Positions 57,579-64,000 of a DNA stretch of 64,000 bases are shown piece after piece (the first letter of the stretch is position 1; the number at the start of each line of letters is the position of its first letter). The stretch is taken from positions 1,240,001 to 1,304,000 of the forward strand of contig NZ_JAJQQZ010000001.1 in NCBI RefSeq assembly GCF_021729015.1. Direction: 5' to 3'. Origin of the DNA: Halobacterium rubrum (GTDB lineage: Archaea; Halobacteriota; Halobacteria; Halobacteriales; Halobacteriaceae). Both the position numbers and the translations under genes were made by a program. The notes under the pieces are model-generated. The model was not told the origin of the DNA, ran no database searches, and saw nothing but the letters and a program-made list of their open reading frames with translations.

Positions 57579-58180
57579 TCCCGGCGGTCGGCAACGAGCA
57601 CGCCGACCTGGTCGTGGACCAGTTCCACCTCGGTGAGCGCGTAGCCGGCGTCGGTGAACGCGTCGGCGAGCACGCCGACCGTCGCCGGGTCGTCGACCTC
57701 GGGGCTGTAGAACGGGTCCTCCGGGTTCGGCTCCCCGAAGAACATCACGTCCCCGAGCACGACGCGCCGGGGCTCGAGGTCGGCGACGACGTCGATGGCC
57801 TCGCGCTTCTCGGCGTCGCTCAGGTGGTGCATCGCGAAGTTCGACGTCACCACGTCGACGTCGCCGTCGTAGTTCGGCTCGCGGAACCGGCCCTCGCCAA
57901 ACGTGACGTTCTCCAGCCCGCGATCGGCCGCCTTCTCGCGGCCCTGCTCCATCATCCCCTCGCTGATGTCCCGGCCCACGACCTCGCCCGCCTCCTCGGC
58001 GAGTCCGAGCGCGATGGCGCCCGTCCCACAGCCGAGGTCCAGGACGGTCTCGTCGCTGGTCACGTCCGCGTGTTCGAGCACGAGCGCGACGCACTCGTTG
58101 TACTCCGGTGTCTCCTCGTCGTCGTACTCCGCCGCCACGTCGTCGAAGCGCGCGGCGTGCTCGTCAAGCGTCTTCTTCAT
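57575..58180 (-). CDS. class I SAM methyltransferase in the RNase P operon
   Basis: A 201-aa enzyme. Motif I is VLDLGCGTGAIALGLAEEAGEV, then VVGRDISEGMMEQGREKA (acidic loop), VTSNFAMHHLSDAEKREAI and LEPRRVVLGDVMFFGEPN. The DAMHHL-like region resembles ubiquinone/menaquinone-type or small-molecule methylases. Its substrate is unknown. It lies between rnp3 and rnp2, overlapping both (17 and 4 bp), so it is translated with them. That position suggests, but does not prove, an RNA or tRNA-linked role. Confidence 0.88.
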   Translation of the reverse strand: MKKTLDEHAARFDDVAAEYDDEETPEYNECVALVLEHADVTSDETVLDLGCGTGAIALGLAEEAGEVVGRDISEGMMEQGREKAADRGLENVTFGEGRFREPNYDGDVDVVTSNFAMHHLSDAEKREAIDVVADLEPRRVVLGDVMFFGEPNPEDPFYSPEVDDPATVGVLADAFTDAGYALTEVELVHDQVGVLVADRRE

Positions 58181-58868
58181 ACCGGCCACGTTCGACGCCC
58201 GGCGCAATGAAGTCCTCGGAGCGCAGCCGGCGGTTCCGCGCCGCCAGGTGCGTCCACTCGCCCAGCCCCGCCCGAATCTGGGACTCGGTGAATCCGAGCT
58301 CCTCGCCGACGGCGACCAGTTCCCGGGGCGCCCGCACGTGGAGGTGGCTGGCCGGCCGCGCGCTCACGACGAACGGCGCGTCGTAGTGCTCGACGAGCTC
58401 CCGGAGCTTCCGCAGCCCCCGCAGGGCCTGCACGCGGTCGCCGCCGCTCTCCCGCAACACCCGCGACAGGTCGAACTCCAGTCGCACGCCGTGGTCCCGC
58501 GCGGCCTTCACGACGACATGGTTGACGTCGCCCCCGCCCGCCATCGGCGACGCCAGCACGTCCACGCGCTCGGACTCCGCCACGAACCGGTTCGTGTCCG
58601 GGGAGTCCGCCCGGGCAGCCAGCACCGTCACCTCGCCGCGAACGCTCCGGATGCGGCCGCTGGCCTGCGACCGGTCGGTCACCGATAGCTCGGCGCCGGT
58701 CACCACGTCCACACCTGCCTCGTCGCTGACGGAGTCGCGGTCCCGCTCGGGTTCGGCGTCCCGCCAGTTTCGCACCACGACGCCGTCGTAGCCGTCGCTG
58801 GCCGCCGTCACCGCCAGCCGCGCGGCCGTGCTCTCGCCTTCGGGGTGGGCGTGGACCGCCTCGTACAC
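58164..58868 (-). CDS. rnp3: ribonuclease P protein component 3 (Rpp30)
   Basis: A 234-aa TIM-barrel-like subunit of RNase P. VYEAVHAHPEGESTAARLAVTAASDGYDGVVVRNW is the N-terminal strand-helix, DVVTGAELSVTDRSQASGRIRSVRGEVTVLAARADSPDTNRF the middle, and VNHVVVKAARDHGVRLEFDLSRVLR then PFVVSARPASHLHVRAPRELVAVGEELGF the end. GTG at 58868 has a minus-strand TATA-like GTTTTTACC 25-30 nt upstream, which decides this start. It is the first gene of rnp3-methyltransferase-rnp2-psmA. Confidence 0.9.
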   Translation of the reverse strand: MYEAVHAHPEGESTAARLAVTAASDGYDGVVVRNWRDAEPERDRDSVSDEAGVDVVTGAELSVTDRSQASGRIRSVRGEVTVLAARADSPDTNRFVAESERVDVLASPMAGGGDVNHVVVKAARDHGVRLEFDLSRVLRESGGDRVQALRGLRKLRELVEHYDAPFVVSARPASHLHVRAPRELVAVGEELGFTESQIRAGLGEWTHLAARNRRLRSEDFIAPGVERGRYEEDA

Positions 58869-58889
58869 GCTCCCGGGTTGGCGACCGAG

Positions 58890-58899
58890 CGGTAAAAAC
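58890..58899 (-). promoter_or_regulatory. TATA-like promoter of the rnp3-psmA operon
   Basis: Minus-strand CGTTTTTACC is centred about 27 nt before the GTG at 58868. No other strong element is seen between rnp3 and psmA. Confidence 0.55.
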
Positions 58900-58977
58900 G
58901 GGTGCGGTCCGGGCGCCGCCCGACTCGACGCCACTGGCCCGGCAACGGCTATGGCGCTCGCCGTGGTAGGAACCCAC

Positions 58978-59169
58978 ATGGGAGACGCACCCGACCCCGA
59001 GAACGTGGACTGGAACGACCCGGACGCCTGTCCGTTCTGTGGCGCCCGACTACCGGACGGCGGCGCCGGCTTCGTCGACCACGCCGACGCCAACCCCGAC
59101 TGTCAGGCGCGCTTCGAGGAGTGGCGGGAGAACGTCGCCGGCGACATCGGCGGCGAGTGGTCCGGCTGA
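58978..59169 (+). CDS. 63-aa zinc-finger-like protein, DUF7501-like
   Basis: MGDAPDPENVDWNDPDACPFCG followed by FVDHADANPDCQARFEEW. CPFCG with His in DHAD and Cys in PDC gives a C-x2-C...H...C site. This zinc-finger pattern with a Trp/Asp-rich start is one I recall as DUF7501. Length and codon use suggest a real gene. It is divergent from rnp3, and its stop is 4 bp from the next gene's stop on the opposite strand. Confidence 0.78.
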   Translation: MGDAPDPENVDWNDPDACPFCGARLPDGGAGFVDHADANPDCQARFEEWRENVAGDIGGEWSG

Positions 59170-59173
59170 GGCG

Positions 59174-59596
59174 TCAGGAAGACAGCGCGTCCCGCGCGTT
59201 CTCCACGGCGGCCTCCTTCTTCGCGGGGTAGGCCTCGACCTTCGCGCGCAGCGAGATGCCGTCGCCGAGCTGGGCGTCCCCGAGGAACGCCTCCTGCTTG
59301 TCGAGGTGGACGAACAGCGAGCAGTTCTCGTCGACGCGCTGGTCGAGCTGACCGCGAATCTGCTCGATGTCGGCGCCGTCGCGGAGCTGGCCGAGGACGT
59401 GGCGCATGTCGTCGGCGAGCTCGACGCGCGTCGACAGCACGACGATGCGGTCGCCGAGGTGGCCCTCGCTGGTCGTGCGCTCGATTTCGAAGTCCTCGGG
59501 GAGGAAGTGCCGGAGCGCGTCCTCTACGCGCGACTCGGCCTCCGTGTCGTAGCAGAACACCCGGAGGTCGATGTAGTGGAACGGAACCTCACTCAT
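59174..59596 (-). CDS. COG1325-type predicted RNA-binding protein (exosome-associated family)
   Basis: A 140-aa protein, MSEVPFHYIDLRVFCYDTEAESRVEDALRHFLPED, then HLGDRIVVLSTRVELADDMRHVLGQLRDG and CSLFVHLDKQEAFLGDAQLGDGISLRAKVEAYPAKK. This fits the archaeal DUF54/COG1325 family, described as a predicted exosome subunit. TATA-like CTTTTACGCG is about 30 nt before the ATG at 59596. Its place near RNase P and proteasome genes is in keeping with the archaeal RNA-quality-control neighbourhood. Confidence 0.85.
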   Translation of the reverse strand: MSEVPFHYIDLRVFCYDTEAESRVEDALRHFLPEDFEIERTTSEGHLGDRIVVLSTRVELADDMRHVLGQLRDGADIEQIRGQLDQRVDENCSLFVHLDKQEAFLGDAQLGDGISLRAKVEAYPAKKEAAVENARDALSS

Positions 59597-59635
59597 TGTT
59601 GCGCCGGCGTACGCTGCCGACGCGTAAAAGACTCG

Positions 59636-59878
59636 TTACTCGTCGTCCTCGGCGTCGGCGTCTGCCTCCTCGTCCTCGTCGTCGCTGCCGACCTCGGCGT
59701 CGGGGGCTGCTTCGAGGCTGTCCTCGGGGACGCCGGCCTCCTGGCCGTCCTCGAAGCTGATGGTGTAGTTGACGTCGCCGAACATCGTCTCGGCGGTCTG
59801 CGTGATCTCGCCCGCTTCGCCGTCGTACTCGCTGTGTTTCTCGTGGAGCACGACCGTGTCGCCCTTCTCGAAGCTCAT
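59636..59878 (-). CDS. small KOW/SH3-like acidic protein
   Basis: An 80-aa protein, MSFEKGDTVVLHEKHSEYDGEAGEITQTAETMFG then DVNYTISFEDGQEAGVPEDSLEAA. The strands recall KOW or SH3-like folds such as those of DUF1918 proteins. The C-terminal 25 residues are a long Asp/Glu tract (DDEDEEADADAEDDE). TATA-like CACTTTTGCG is about 30 nt before the ATG at 59878. Function is unknown. It could bind RNA or protein. Confidence 0.78.
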   Translation of the reverse strand: MSFEKGDTVVLHEKHSEYDGEAGEITQTAETMFGDVNYTISFEDGQEAGVPEDSLEAAPDAEVGSDDEDEEADADAEDDE

Positions 59879-59953
59879 ACCACTCGATTCTCTCGCGGCA
59901 CGCAAAAGTGAATTGATTGCGGGCGGCGGTAGCGGCGCCGCCGACCGCCCTCC

Positions 59954-62095
59954 TCAGAACGCCGACAGCGAGAGGTCGCGTGTCTCGCGGAGCGCGCGCT
60001 CCACCCGGCCGCGGTCCCAGCCGAACGGCGACAGCACGGTCTCGGCTGCCCGGACGAGCCGGTCGGCGTAGTGGTCGGCGTCGTAGCCGCTGGCGTCCTC
60101 GAACGGCAGCCGGACGCGCTGGCGGGTGCGGTCGGCGTCGTCGTCGACGACGACGTACTCGACGCTCTGCCCGGGGTGGCGGTCGACGCCGTGGGCGTCG
60201 TACCGGCGGAGCGCCCCGACGGCGCGCGTCTCGCGGCTGTACTCGCCGGCCGGCTTCGAGACGCGGCGGGTAACCACGAGGTCCGCGGGGTCGACGCGCC
60301 CGCTCCGGAGCGCGGCGAGGTCGCGTTCGAGGGCATCTACGACCGCCTCCGGGCCGCCGTCGTCGAGTGCGTCCAGCCAGCCGCGCTGGCAGTCCGCGAC
60401 GAACGACGGTGTGGACCGCCGCCGCGCCTCGATGCCCCGGAGCTTGTACGTCGGCTCGCGGTCCCCGTCGTCGCCGTCTCCCTCGCTGGCTTCCTTCCCG
60501 AAGTACGTCGTGAGCGCGCCACCGGTGCCGTCCTGCCGGGGGACGAAACACACCCAGTCGTAGTGGCCGTCGCGCTCGAGGCGCACGCCGAGGTCGTCGG
60601 TGACGCGCTCGCAGACCGAATCGATAGGCTCGGGGTCGTCGCGCGGCGTCACCCAGACGCTGTCGACGATGGCTTGGACGACGTGCCAGCCCGCCGCCTC
60701 GAGGGTCTCTTTCGCCGACAGGAGGATGTCTCGCGCGAAGGCGTTGATGGCCTCGTGGCACTCGATGCGCCCGAACTTGCTGTTCCGGTAGCCCTGGTAG
60801 CCGAAACACGACACGAGCACCCACTTGATGGCCGACGACTTCGCTTCGAGGCGCTCGCGCTGCCCGCCGCTGGCACCCTCTGCGAGTGCTTCCTTGATGT
60901 CTCTTCGGTCGTCGAGCAGCGGCCCGAGCACGTCCCCGAGGAAGCCGTCCTCGGGGCAGAGGTTGTAGCCGAGCTCCGGCACCACCTCCCGGTCGGGGTG
61001 GCAGTCGCAGAGCACGGTGTCCGGGCTGACGTTGTACTCGCGGATGATGGTCGGATAGAGGGAGGCGAAGTCAACGGCGTAGACGTCCTCGTGGCGGCCG
61101 ACCTCGGGCGCGAGCGTGGTGCCGCCGCGGTCGGCGGCATGCAGCGTGCGGGCGTCGGTGAACGTCTCGGGCTCCCACTTGTTCCACGGGACGAGCACGC
61201 CCCGCGAGAGCGCTTCCCGGGTCTGCATCGCCGTGAGGACGTTCCCGATGCTCGCCCAGCCCGCCTCCTCGATGGGTTTCCACGAGCGCTCGACGAGGTA
61301 CCGCAGGCCCGCCAGCCCGGACTGCCCCCAGAGAAAGCTGTTGGACTCGTCGAGGACCGCCCGCCCCGGCACCGTGTAGCGGGCGGGCGAGTGGCCGGTG
61401 CGCCCGTAGCTCTCGTACGTGCTCGCCGCCGACAACTGGGTCACGCCGCCAGCCGCCCTGCCCCACTGGAGGTCGACGCCGAGGGCGGCCGCGCGCTCGC
61501 TCGCCAGTTCCAGCAGGCCGCCGTGGCTCACCACGAGCACGTCCGGGTCGACGCGCCCCACTCGGGTGGCGAGCGTCCGCAGCACCGCTGCCTCGTCGCC
61601 CGCGACGCGCTCGCCGTCGATTCGCAGCTCGGTGAGGTCGTCGCGGGCGAGCGCCTCGTCGGTCGTCCGCACCGCGAGCGTCCGCAGGTCTCGGGCCGGC
61701 GACGGGTCGGTGCCGGTCTCCACGCAGTACCGGAACCCCGGCGAGAAGTCCACGTCGTACAGCCGGAACGTCCCGGGCGCGAAGTCGGCCTCGTGGCGCA
61801 CCCGAACCTCGCGGGCGAGCGTCGACACCTCGCCGACGCGCTCGACGTCCACCGCCAGCACTTCCGAGCGCTCGTCGGCGTGCAGGTCGAGGTAGCGGTC
61901 GGCCCACCGCAGCCCGGTGACCTTCGGGTCGTCGTCGAGGGCGTCCGCGAGCGCGCCCAGCGGACCGTCGCTGGCGTGCACGAACACGGTCGGCCGGTAG
62001 TCACGGTCGCGCTCGGCGCGCGCGCCGTCCTCGGTGAGGTGCCACGCCGTCACCCCCTCGGCGTCGCCGGCGTGGACGTCGAAGGCGTACGCCAT
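59954..62095 (-). CDS. polB2: PolB2-like family B DNA polymerase with altered active site
   Basis: A 713-aa family B polymerase. Motif A VDFASLYPTIIREYN (about 341-355) and motif B KSSAIKWVLVSCFGYQG (about 419-435) are intact. Motif C is QAIVDSVWV (about 474-482) where YGDTDS is usual, so the first of the two Asp is Ile. The exonuclease motifs are not recognisable (exo I DIE is absent near LRTLAVRTTDE). Length matches the PolB2 group, known to be reduced and partly inactivated in many archaea. It is last in a three-gene operon, ATG overlapping the previous stop (TGATG). Confidence 0.88.
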   Translation of the reverse strand: MAYAFDVHAGDAEGVTAWHLTEDGARAERDRDYRPTVFVHASDGPLGALADALDDDPKVTGLRWADRYLDLHADERSEVLAVDVERVGEVSTLAREVRVRHEADFAPGTFRLYDVDFSPGFRYCVETGTDPSPARDLRTLAVRTTDEALARDDLTELRIDGERVAGDEAAVLRTLATRVGRVDPDVLVVSHGGLLELASERAAALGVDLQWGRAAGGVTQLSAASTYESYGRTGHSPARYTVPGRAVLDESNSFLWGQSGLAGLRYLVERSWKPIEEAGWASIGNVLTAMQTREALSRGVLVPWNKWEPETFTDARTLHAADRGGTTLAPEVGRHEDVYAVDFASLYPTIIREYNVSPDTVLCDCHPDREVVPELGYNLCPEDGFLGDVLGPLLDDRRDIKEALAEGASGGQRERLEAKSSAIKWVLVSCFGYQGYRNSKFGRIECHEAINAFARDILLSAKETLEAAGWHVVQAIVDSVWVTPRDDPEPIDSVCERVTDDLGVRLERDGHYDWVCFVPRQDGTGGALTTYFGKEASEGDGDDGDREPTYKLRGIEARRRSTPSFVADCQRGWLDALDDGGPEAVVDALERDLAALRSGRVDPADLVVTRRVSKPAGEYSRETRAVGALRRYDAHGVDRHPGQSVEYVVVDDDADRTRQRVRLPFEDASGYDADHYADRLVRAAETVLSPFGWDRGRVERALRETRDLSLSAF

Positions 62096-62397
62096 CAGTC
62101 GGCTCCGGCCCCGGTCGCTTCCTCGATTTCCGCCCCGTCCGCCGCCTGCTGCAGGTCCGCCAGCTGTTCCCGCAGGTCTCGGATGGCCGCCTCCTGGGCG
62201 ACCAGCACGGAGAGGATGGCGGCGCGCTCGGGGTCGGGCGCGTTCAGGTGGCCGGCGGCGTGGGCGTGGTTCCGGGCGCGCTCGAACACGCGGTCGAAGT
62301 CCGGCTTGCGCTCCCGGCGCAGCGCCCGCCGGAACGACTGACAGCGCTGCTCGTAGGCGTCAAGGTGCTGGCGGTACGTCCCGTTCGTCCGCCCCAT
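62095..62397 (-). CDS. 100-aa helical protein between RecA-like and PolB2 genes
   Basis: MGRTNGTYRQHLDAYEQRCQ, then SFRRALRRERKPDFDRVFERARNHAHAAGHLN (basic helix) and an end predicted to be coiled (VLVAQEAAIRDLREQLADLQQAADG). It has no catalytic motif that I recognise. The start overlaps the RecA-like stop by one base (TGATG) and the end overlaps the PolB2 start in the same way. This close coupling suggests a bridging role in a complex, but that is an inference. Family unknown. Confidence 0.8.
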   Translation of the reverse strand: MGRTNGTYRQHLDAYEQRCQSFRRALRRERKPDFDRVFERARNHAHAAGHLNAPDPERAAILSVLVAQEAAIRDLREQLADLQQAADGAEIEEATGAGAD

Positions 62398-63035
62398 CAG
62401 CCCAGCACCTCCTCCAGGTGGGGAACCGGCTGGTCTGGCTCCGGCTCCACCCGGCCCACGAGGTCGACCCAGTACGGGATAGTGGTCTGCCAGCCGCCCC
62501 GGGTCCAGTACGCAGTGGTCGTCTCGCCGTCCTCGCCCTCGAAGCGCCGGCCGAATCTGGTCTCCTCGACGTCGATAGCCCGGTCGGCGTGCTCGCTCAC
62601 TGCGTCCGGGTCCGTCGCGGTGACGAGGACGGGGAGGTCGCGGGCGTCGGCGAGCGCCGCCAGCGTCGACAGCGACGCCTCGCGGAGCCGCTGTGCTTCG
62701 GCGGCCAGCAGGTCGTCGTCGCCGTAGAGGTCGTCGACGGCCGGCGCCACGACGAGGCTCGTCGGCCGCCGGACTTCCCTGACGAGCTGGCGGACGAGCG
62801 CGTGGTGCTGGTGGGCGGTGAACGCCCGCGCCACCCGCACGCGGTCGAGCAGCCGGCGGCGGTCCCCGTGGCCGGTCAGCGCGTACGTCGACGCGTGGTT
62901 GCGCGCGTCCACCCAGCGAGCGAGCCCGTCGCGCTCCCGTAGTTCGGCGGCCACCAGCGCGGCGACGGCGCCGCGGTCGCCGCCGCGCAGCAGCGTCACC
63001 TCGCCCGGTTCGAGCGTCGGTAGTGCGTCCTGCAT
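62397..63035 (-). CDS. RecA/RadA-like protein with degenerate P-loop
   Basis: A 212-aa protein. LEPGEVTLLRGGDRGAVAALVAAEL is at the place of a RecA Walker A (GxxxxGK[ST]), but the Lys and Ser/Thr are missing (GGDRGAVA). TSLVVAPAVDDLYGDDDLL takes the Walker B position with the Asp pair. LPVLVTATDPDAVS resembles the following strand, and the end has WQTTIPYWVDLVGRVEPE. I take it as an inactivated RadA/Rad55-like paralogue. It leads the PolB2 operon, with TATA-like GGCTTATCCG about 27 nt before the ATG. Confidence 0.8.
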   Translation of the reverse strand: MQDALPTLEPGEVTLLRGGDRGAVAALVAAELRERDGLARWVDARNHASTYALTGHGDRRRLLDRVRVARAFTAHQHHALVRQLVREVRRPTSLVVAPAVDDLYGDDDLLAAEAQRLREASLSTLAALADARDLPVLVTATDPDAVSEHADRAIDVEETRFGRRFEGEDGETTTAYWTRGGWQTTIPYWVDLVGRVEPEPDQPVPHLEEVLG

Positions 63036-63057
63036 ACGCGGCGGTCGTGCGACCCGT

Positions 63058-63067
63058 CGGATAAGCC
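63058..63067 (-). promoter_or_regulatory. TATA-like promoter of the PolB2 operon
   Basis: Minus-strand GGCTTATCCG is centred about 27 nt before the ATG at 63035. No internal promoter is evident, since the three genes overlap. Confidence 0.5.
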
Positions 63068-63172
63068 ACAGCGTCCCGGAGTGAAAGTGAAAGTGGCGCG
63101 TTCGCCGCCCCGACCACCCAAAACGCCTTCTCCGTGGCCGTCGAAGCTCCGACGAGACAGACGGTGGCTCGG

Positions 63173-63985
63173 ATGGACGGCTCGGACCTCTCGCCCGCCG
63201 GCGTGCTCGCGCTCACCGGCTACGGACTGGCGGGCCTCGTCAGCGCGCTCGTCGCCGGCGTCGTCCTGCTGGTCGCGCTCCAGCCGGCTCAGCCGGTCGT
63301 CTACGACGCGCTCTACCGCCGGCTCGGCCCGTGGACGGCGACCAGCGCCGCGACCGCCGTCCAGTTCGGCGTGGCGGGCGCGCTCGCGGTCGCCGCTCCC
63401 ACGGTCGTGGCTGCCTACGTCGACGGCGACAACCCCCTGTCGGTGGCTCGCGTGCTCGCGGCCGTCGTCGCCGTCGTCGTCGCCGTTCTCACAGTCGCCG
63501 TCGCTGCAGGCCTCCCGGCGCTGGCCGCGGTCGCCGTCACCCACGCCGCGTTCGTCGCTGTGGGTGTCGTCGTCATCGGTCGCGTGGACGCGTCGTTCGC
63601 CAGTCGCGGCGCGTTCGTCGGCGGCGCCACCACGCTCGCGCTGCTGCTCGTCGTGTTGAGCTTCGGGCTCGGCTGGGGCGGCGGCTACGACGTCGTCGCC
63701 GAACCCGCGCCCGACGCCACCGACGCCGCAGCGAGCTTCGCCGACGCGCCCGACCTCCGCGACGACCTCTTCGCAGCCGACACCTGCGACGACGGCGACG
63801 ACGGCGTCTGCCGACTGCCGCTGCGCGGGTACGCCGACGAGGCAGCGGCGGGCCGGTTCCTCGACGACAACGGCGTCCGCTGTCCGTTCGTGAACCAGCC
63901 CGGCACCGGCGACCGCAGCGGGTCGTTCGTCGCCACCTACGACGGCGACCACTACCGGGTCACCTGCGAGGCGTACGGCGACTGA
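63173..63985 (+). CDS. multi-helix membrane protein with a Cys-containing C-terminal domain
   Basis: A 270-aa protein. Four hydrophobic stretches follow: GLAGLVSALVAGVVLLVALQP, FGVAGALAVAAPTVVAAYV, ARVLAAVVAVVVAVLTVAVAAGLPALAAVAVTHAAFVAVGVVVIG and GGATTLALLLVVLSFGLGWGG. The C-terminal 85 residues are soluble and acidic, with four Cys (TCDDGDDGVCRLP, GVRCPFVNQ and VTCEAYGD) that may form disulfides outside the membrane. No family is recognised. ATG 63173 is chosen. A GTG at 63134 would fall close after the AAAAC element (63120). Confidence 0.7.
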   Translation: MDGSDLSPAGVLALTGYGLAGLVSALVAGVVLLVALQPAQPVVYDALYRRLGPWTATSAATAVQFGVAGALAVAAPTVVAAYVDGDNPLSVARVLAAVVAVVVAVLTVAVAAGLPALAAVAVTHAAFVAVGVVVIGRVDASFASRGAFVGGATTLALLLVVLSFGLGWGGGYDVVAEPAPDATDAAASFADAPDLRDDLFAADTCDDGDDGVCRLPLRGYADEAAAGRFLDDNGVRCPFVNQPGTGDRSGSFVATYDGDHYRVTCEAYGD

Positions 63986-64000
63986 GCCCTACTCGTCGGG

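Noticed and set aside
63986-64000. Possible end of a minus-strand gene (reads PDE-stop)
   Set aside because: Only fifteen bases are in the window, too few to support a feature.

Overview
The window is a stretch of very GC-rich archaeal chromosome from a halophile (class Halobacteria, Halobacterium-like; the genus is an inference). The evidence is strongly acidic proteins, Tat and Sec lipoproteins, a PGF-CTERM surface protein, HalX and PAS signalling proteins, a proteasome alpha subunit, RNase P proteins, aIF2-beta, SBDS and Orc1/Cdc6. Many genes lack a Shine-Dalgarno site but have an AT-rich TATA-like element centred 27-30 nt upstream of the start codon, the layout expected for leaderless haloarchaeal mRNAs. 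I used this to choose several starts.

Layout. 1-9.5 kb: the end of an acyl-CoA dehydrogenase abutting an IS200/IS605-like remnant, a histidine kinase, tRNA-Thr, a pgk-acetyltransferase pair, a CBS protein, a uridine kinase-like gene, an ACR3/BASS-type transporter, a 600-bp gene-less stretch, an RsmC-like methyltransferase and tRNA-Ser. 9.5-11.4 kb: a probable replication origin, an orc1/cdc6 gene flanked by inverted sets of an ORB-like repeat. 11.4-27.9 kb: housekeeping and signalling genes, including uracil-DNA glycosylase, chorismate synthase, EPSP synthase, a prephenate dehydrogenase-like gene, two membrane or PAS kinases with a HalX response regulator, an Rsm22-like methyltransferase and SurE. 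28.0-30.5 kb: a small accessory island bounded and divided by three copies of the last 11 codons of the chorismate mutase gene. It holds two toxin-antitoxin pairs and two small membrane proteins. 30.5-45 kb: chorismate mutase and shikimate kinase, an ABC-2 exporter with a lipoprotein, an Lhr-type helicase, the rpa1-rpap1-rpe operon, a riboflavin-pathway reductase and thioredoxin reductase. 45-64 kb: a regulator and membrane-protein pair, a six-repeat surface protein, translation and repair genes, nnr-moaC, hflX, FUN14, SBDS, the rnp3-methyltransferase-rnp2-psmA operon, and a translationally coupled operon of a RecA-like protein, a short helical protein and a PolB2-like polymerase.

The genes fall into a few groups. 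Replication and repair: orc1 with its origin, rpa1-rpap1-rpe, Lhr, UDG, OGG-like glycosylase and the PolB2 operon. Aromatic biosynthesis: aroC, aroA, tyrA-like, aroK and aroQ, spread over 18 kb. RNA and protein quality control: RNase P proteins, SBDS, COG1325, proteasome, aIF2-beta. The most unusual parts are the island at the 3' end of the chorismate mutase gene, the oriC repeat architecture, and the mutasome-like PolB2 operon, whose RecA-like partner lacks a normal Walker A and whose polymerase has a changed motif C. DUF numbers are from memory and were not searched.
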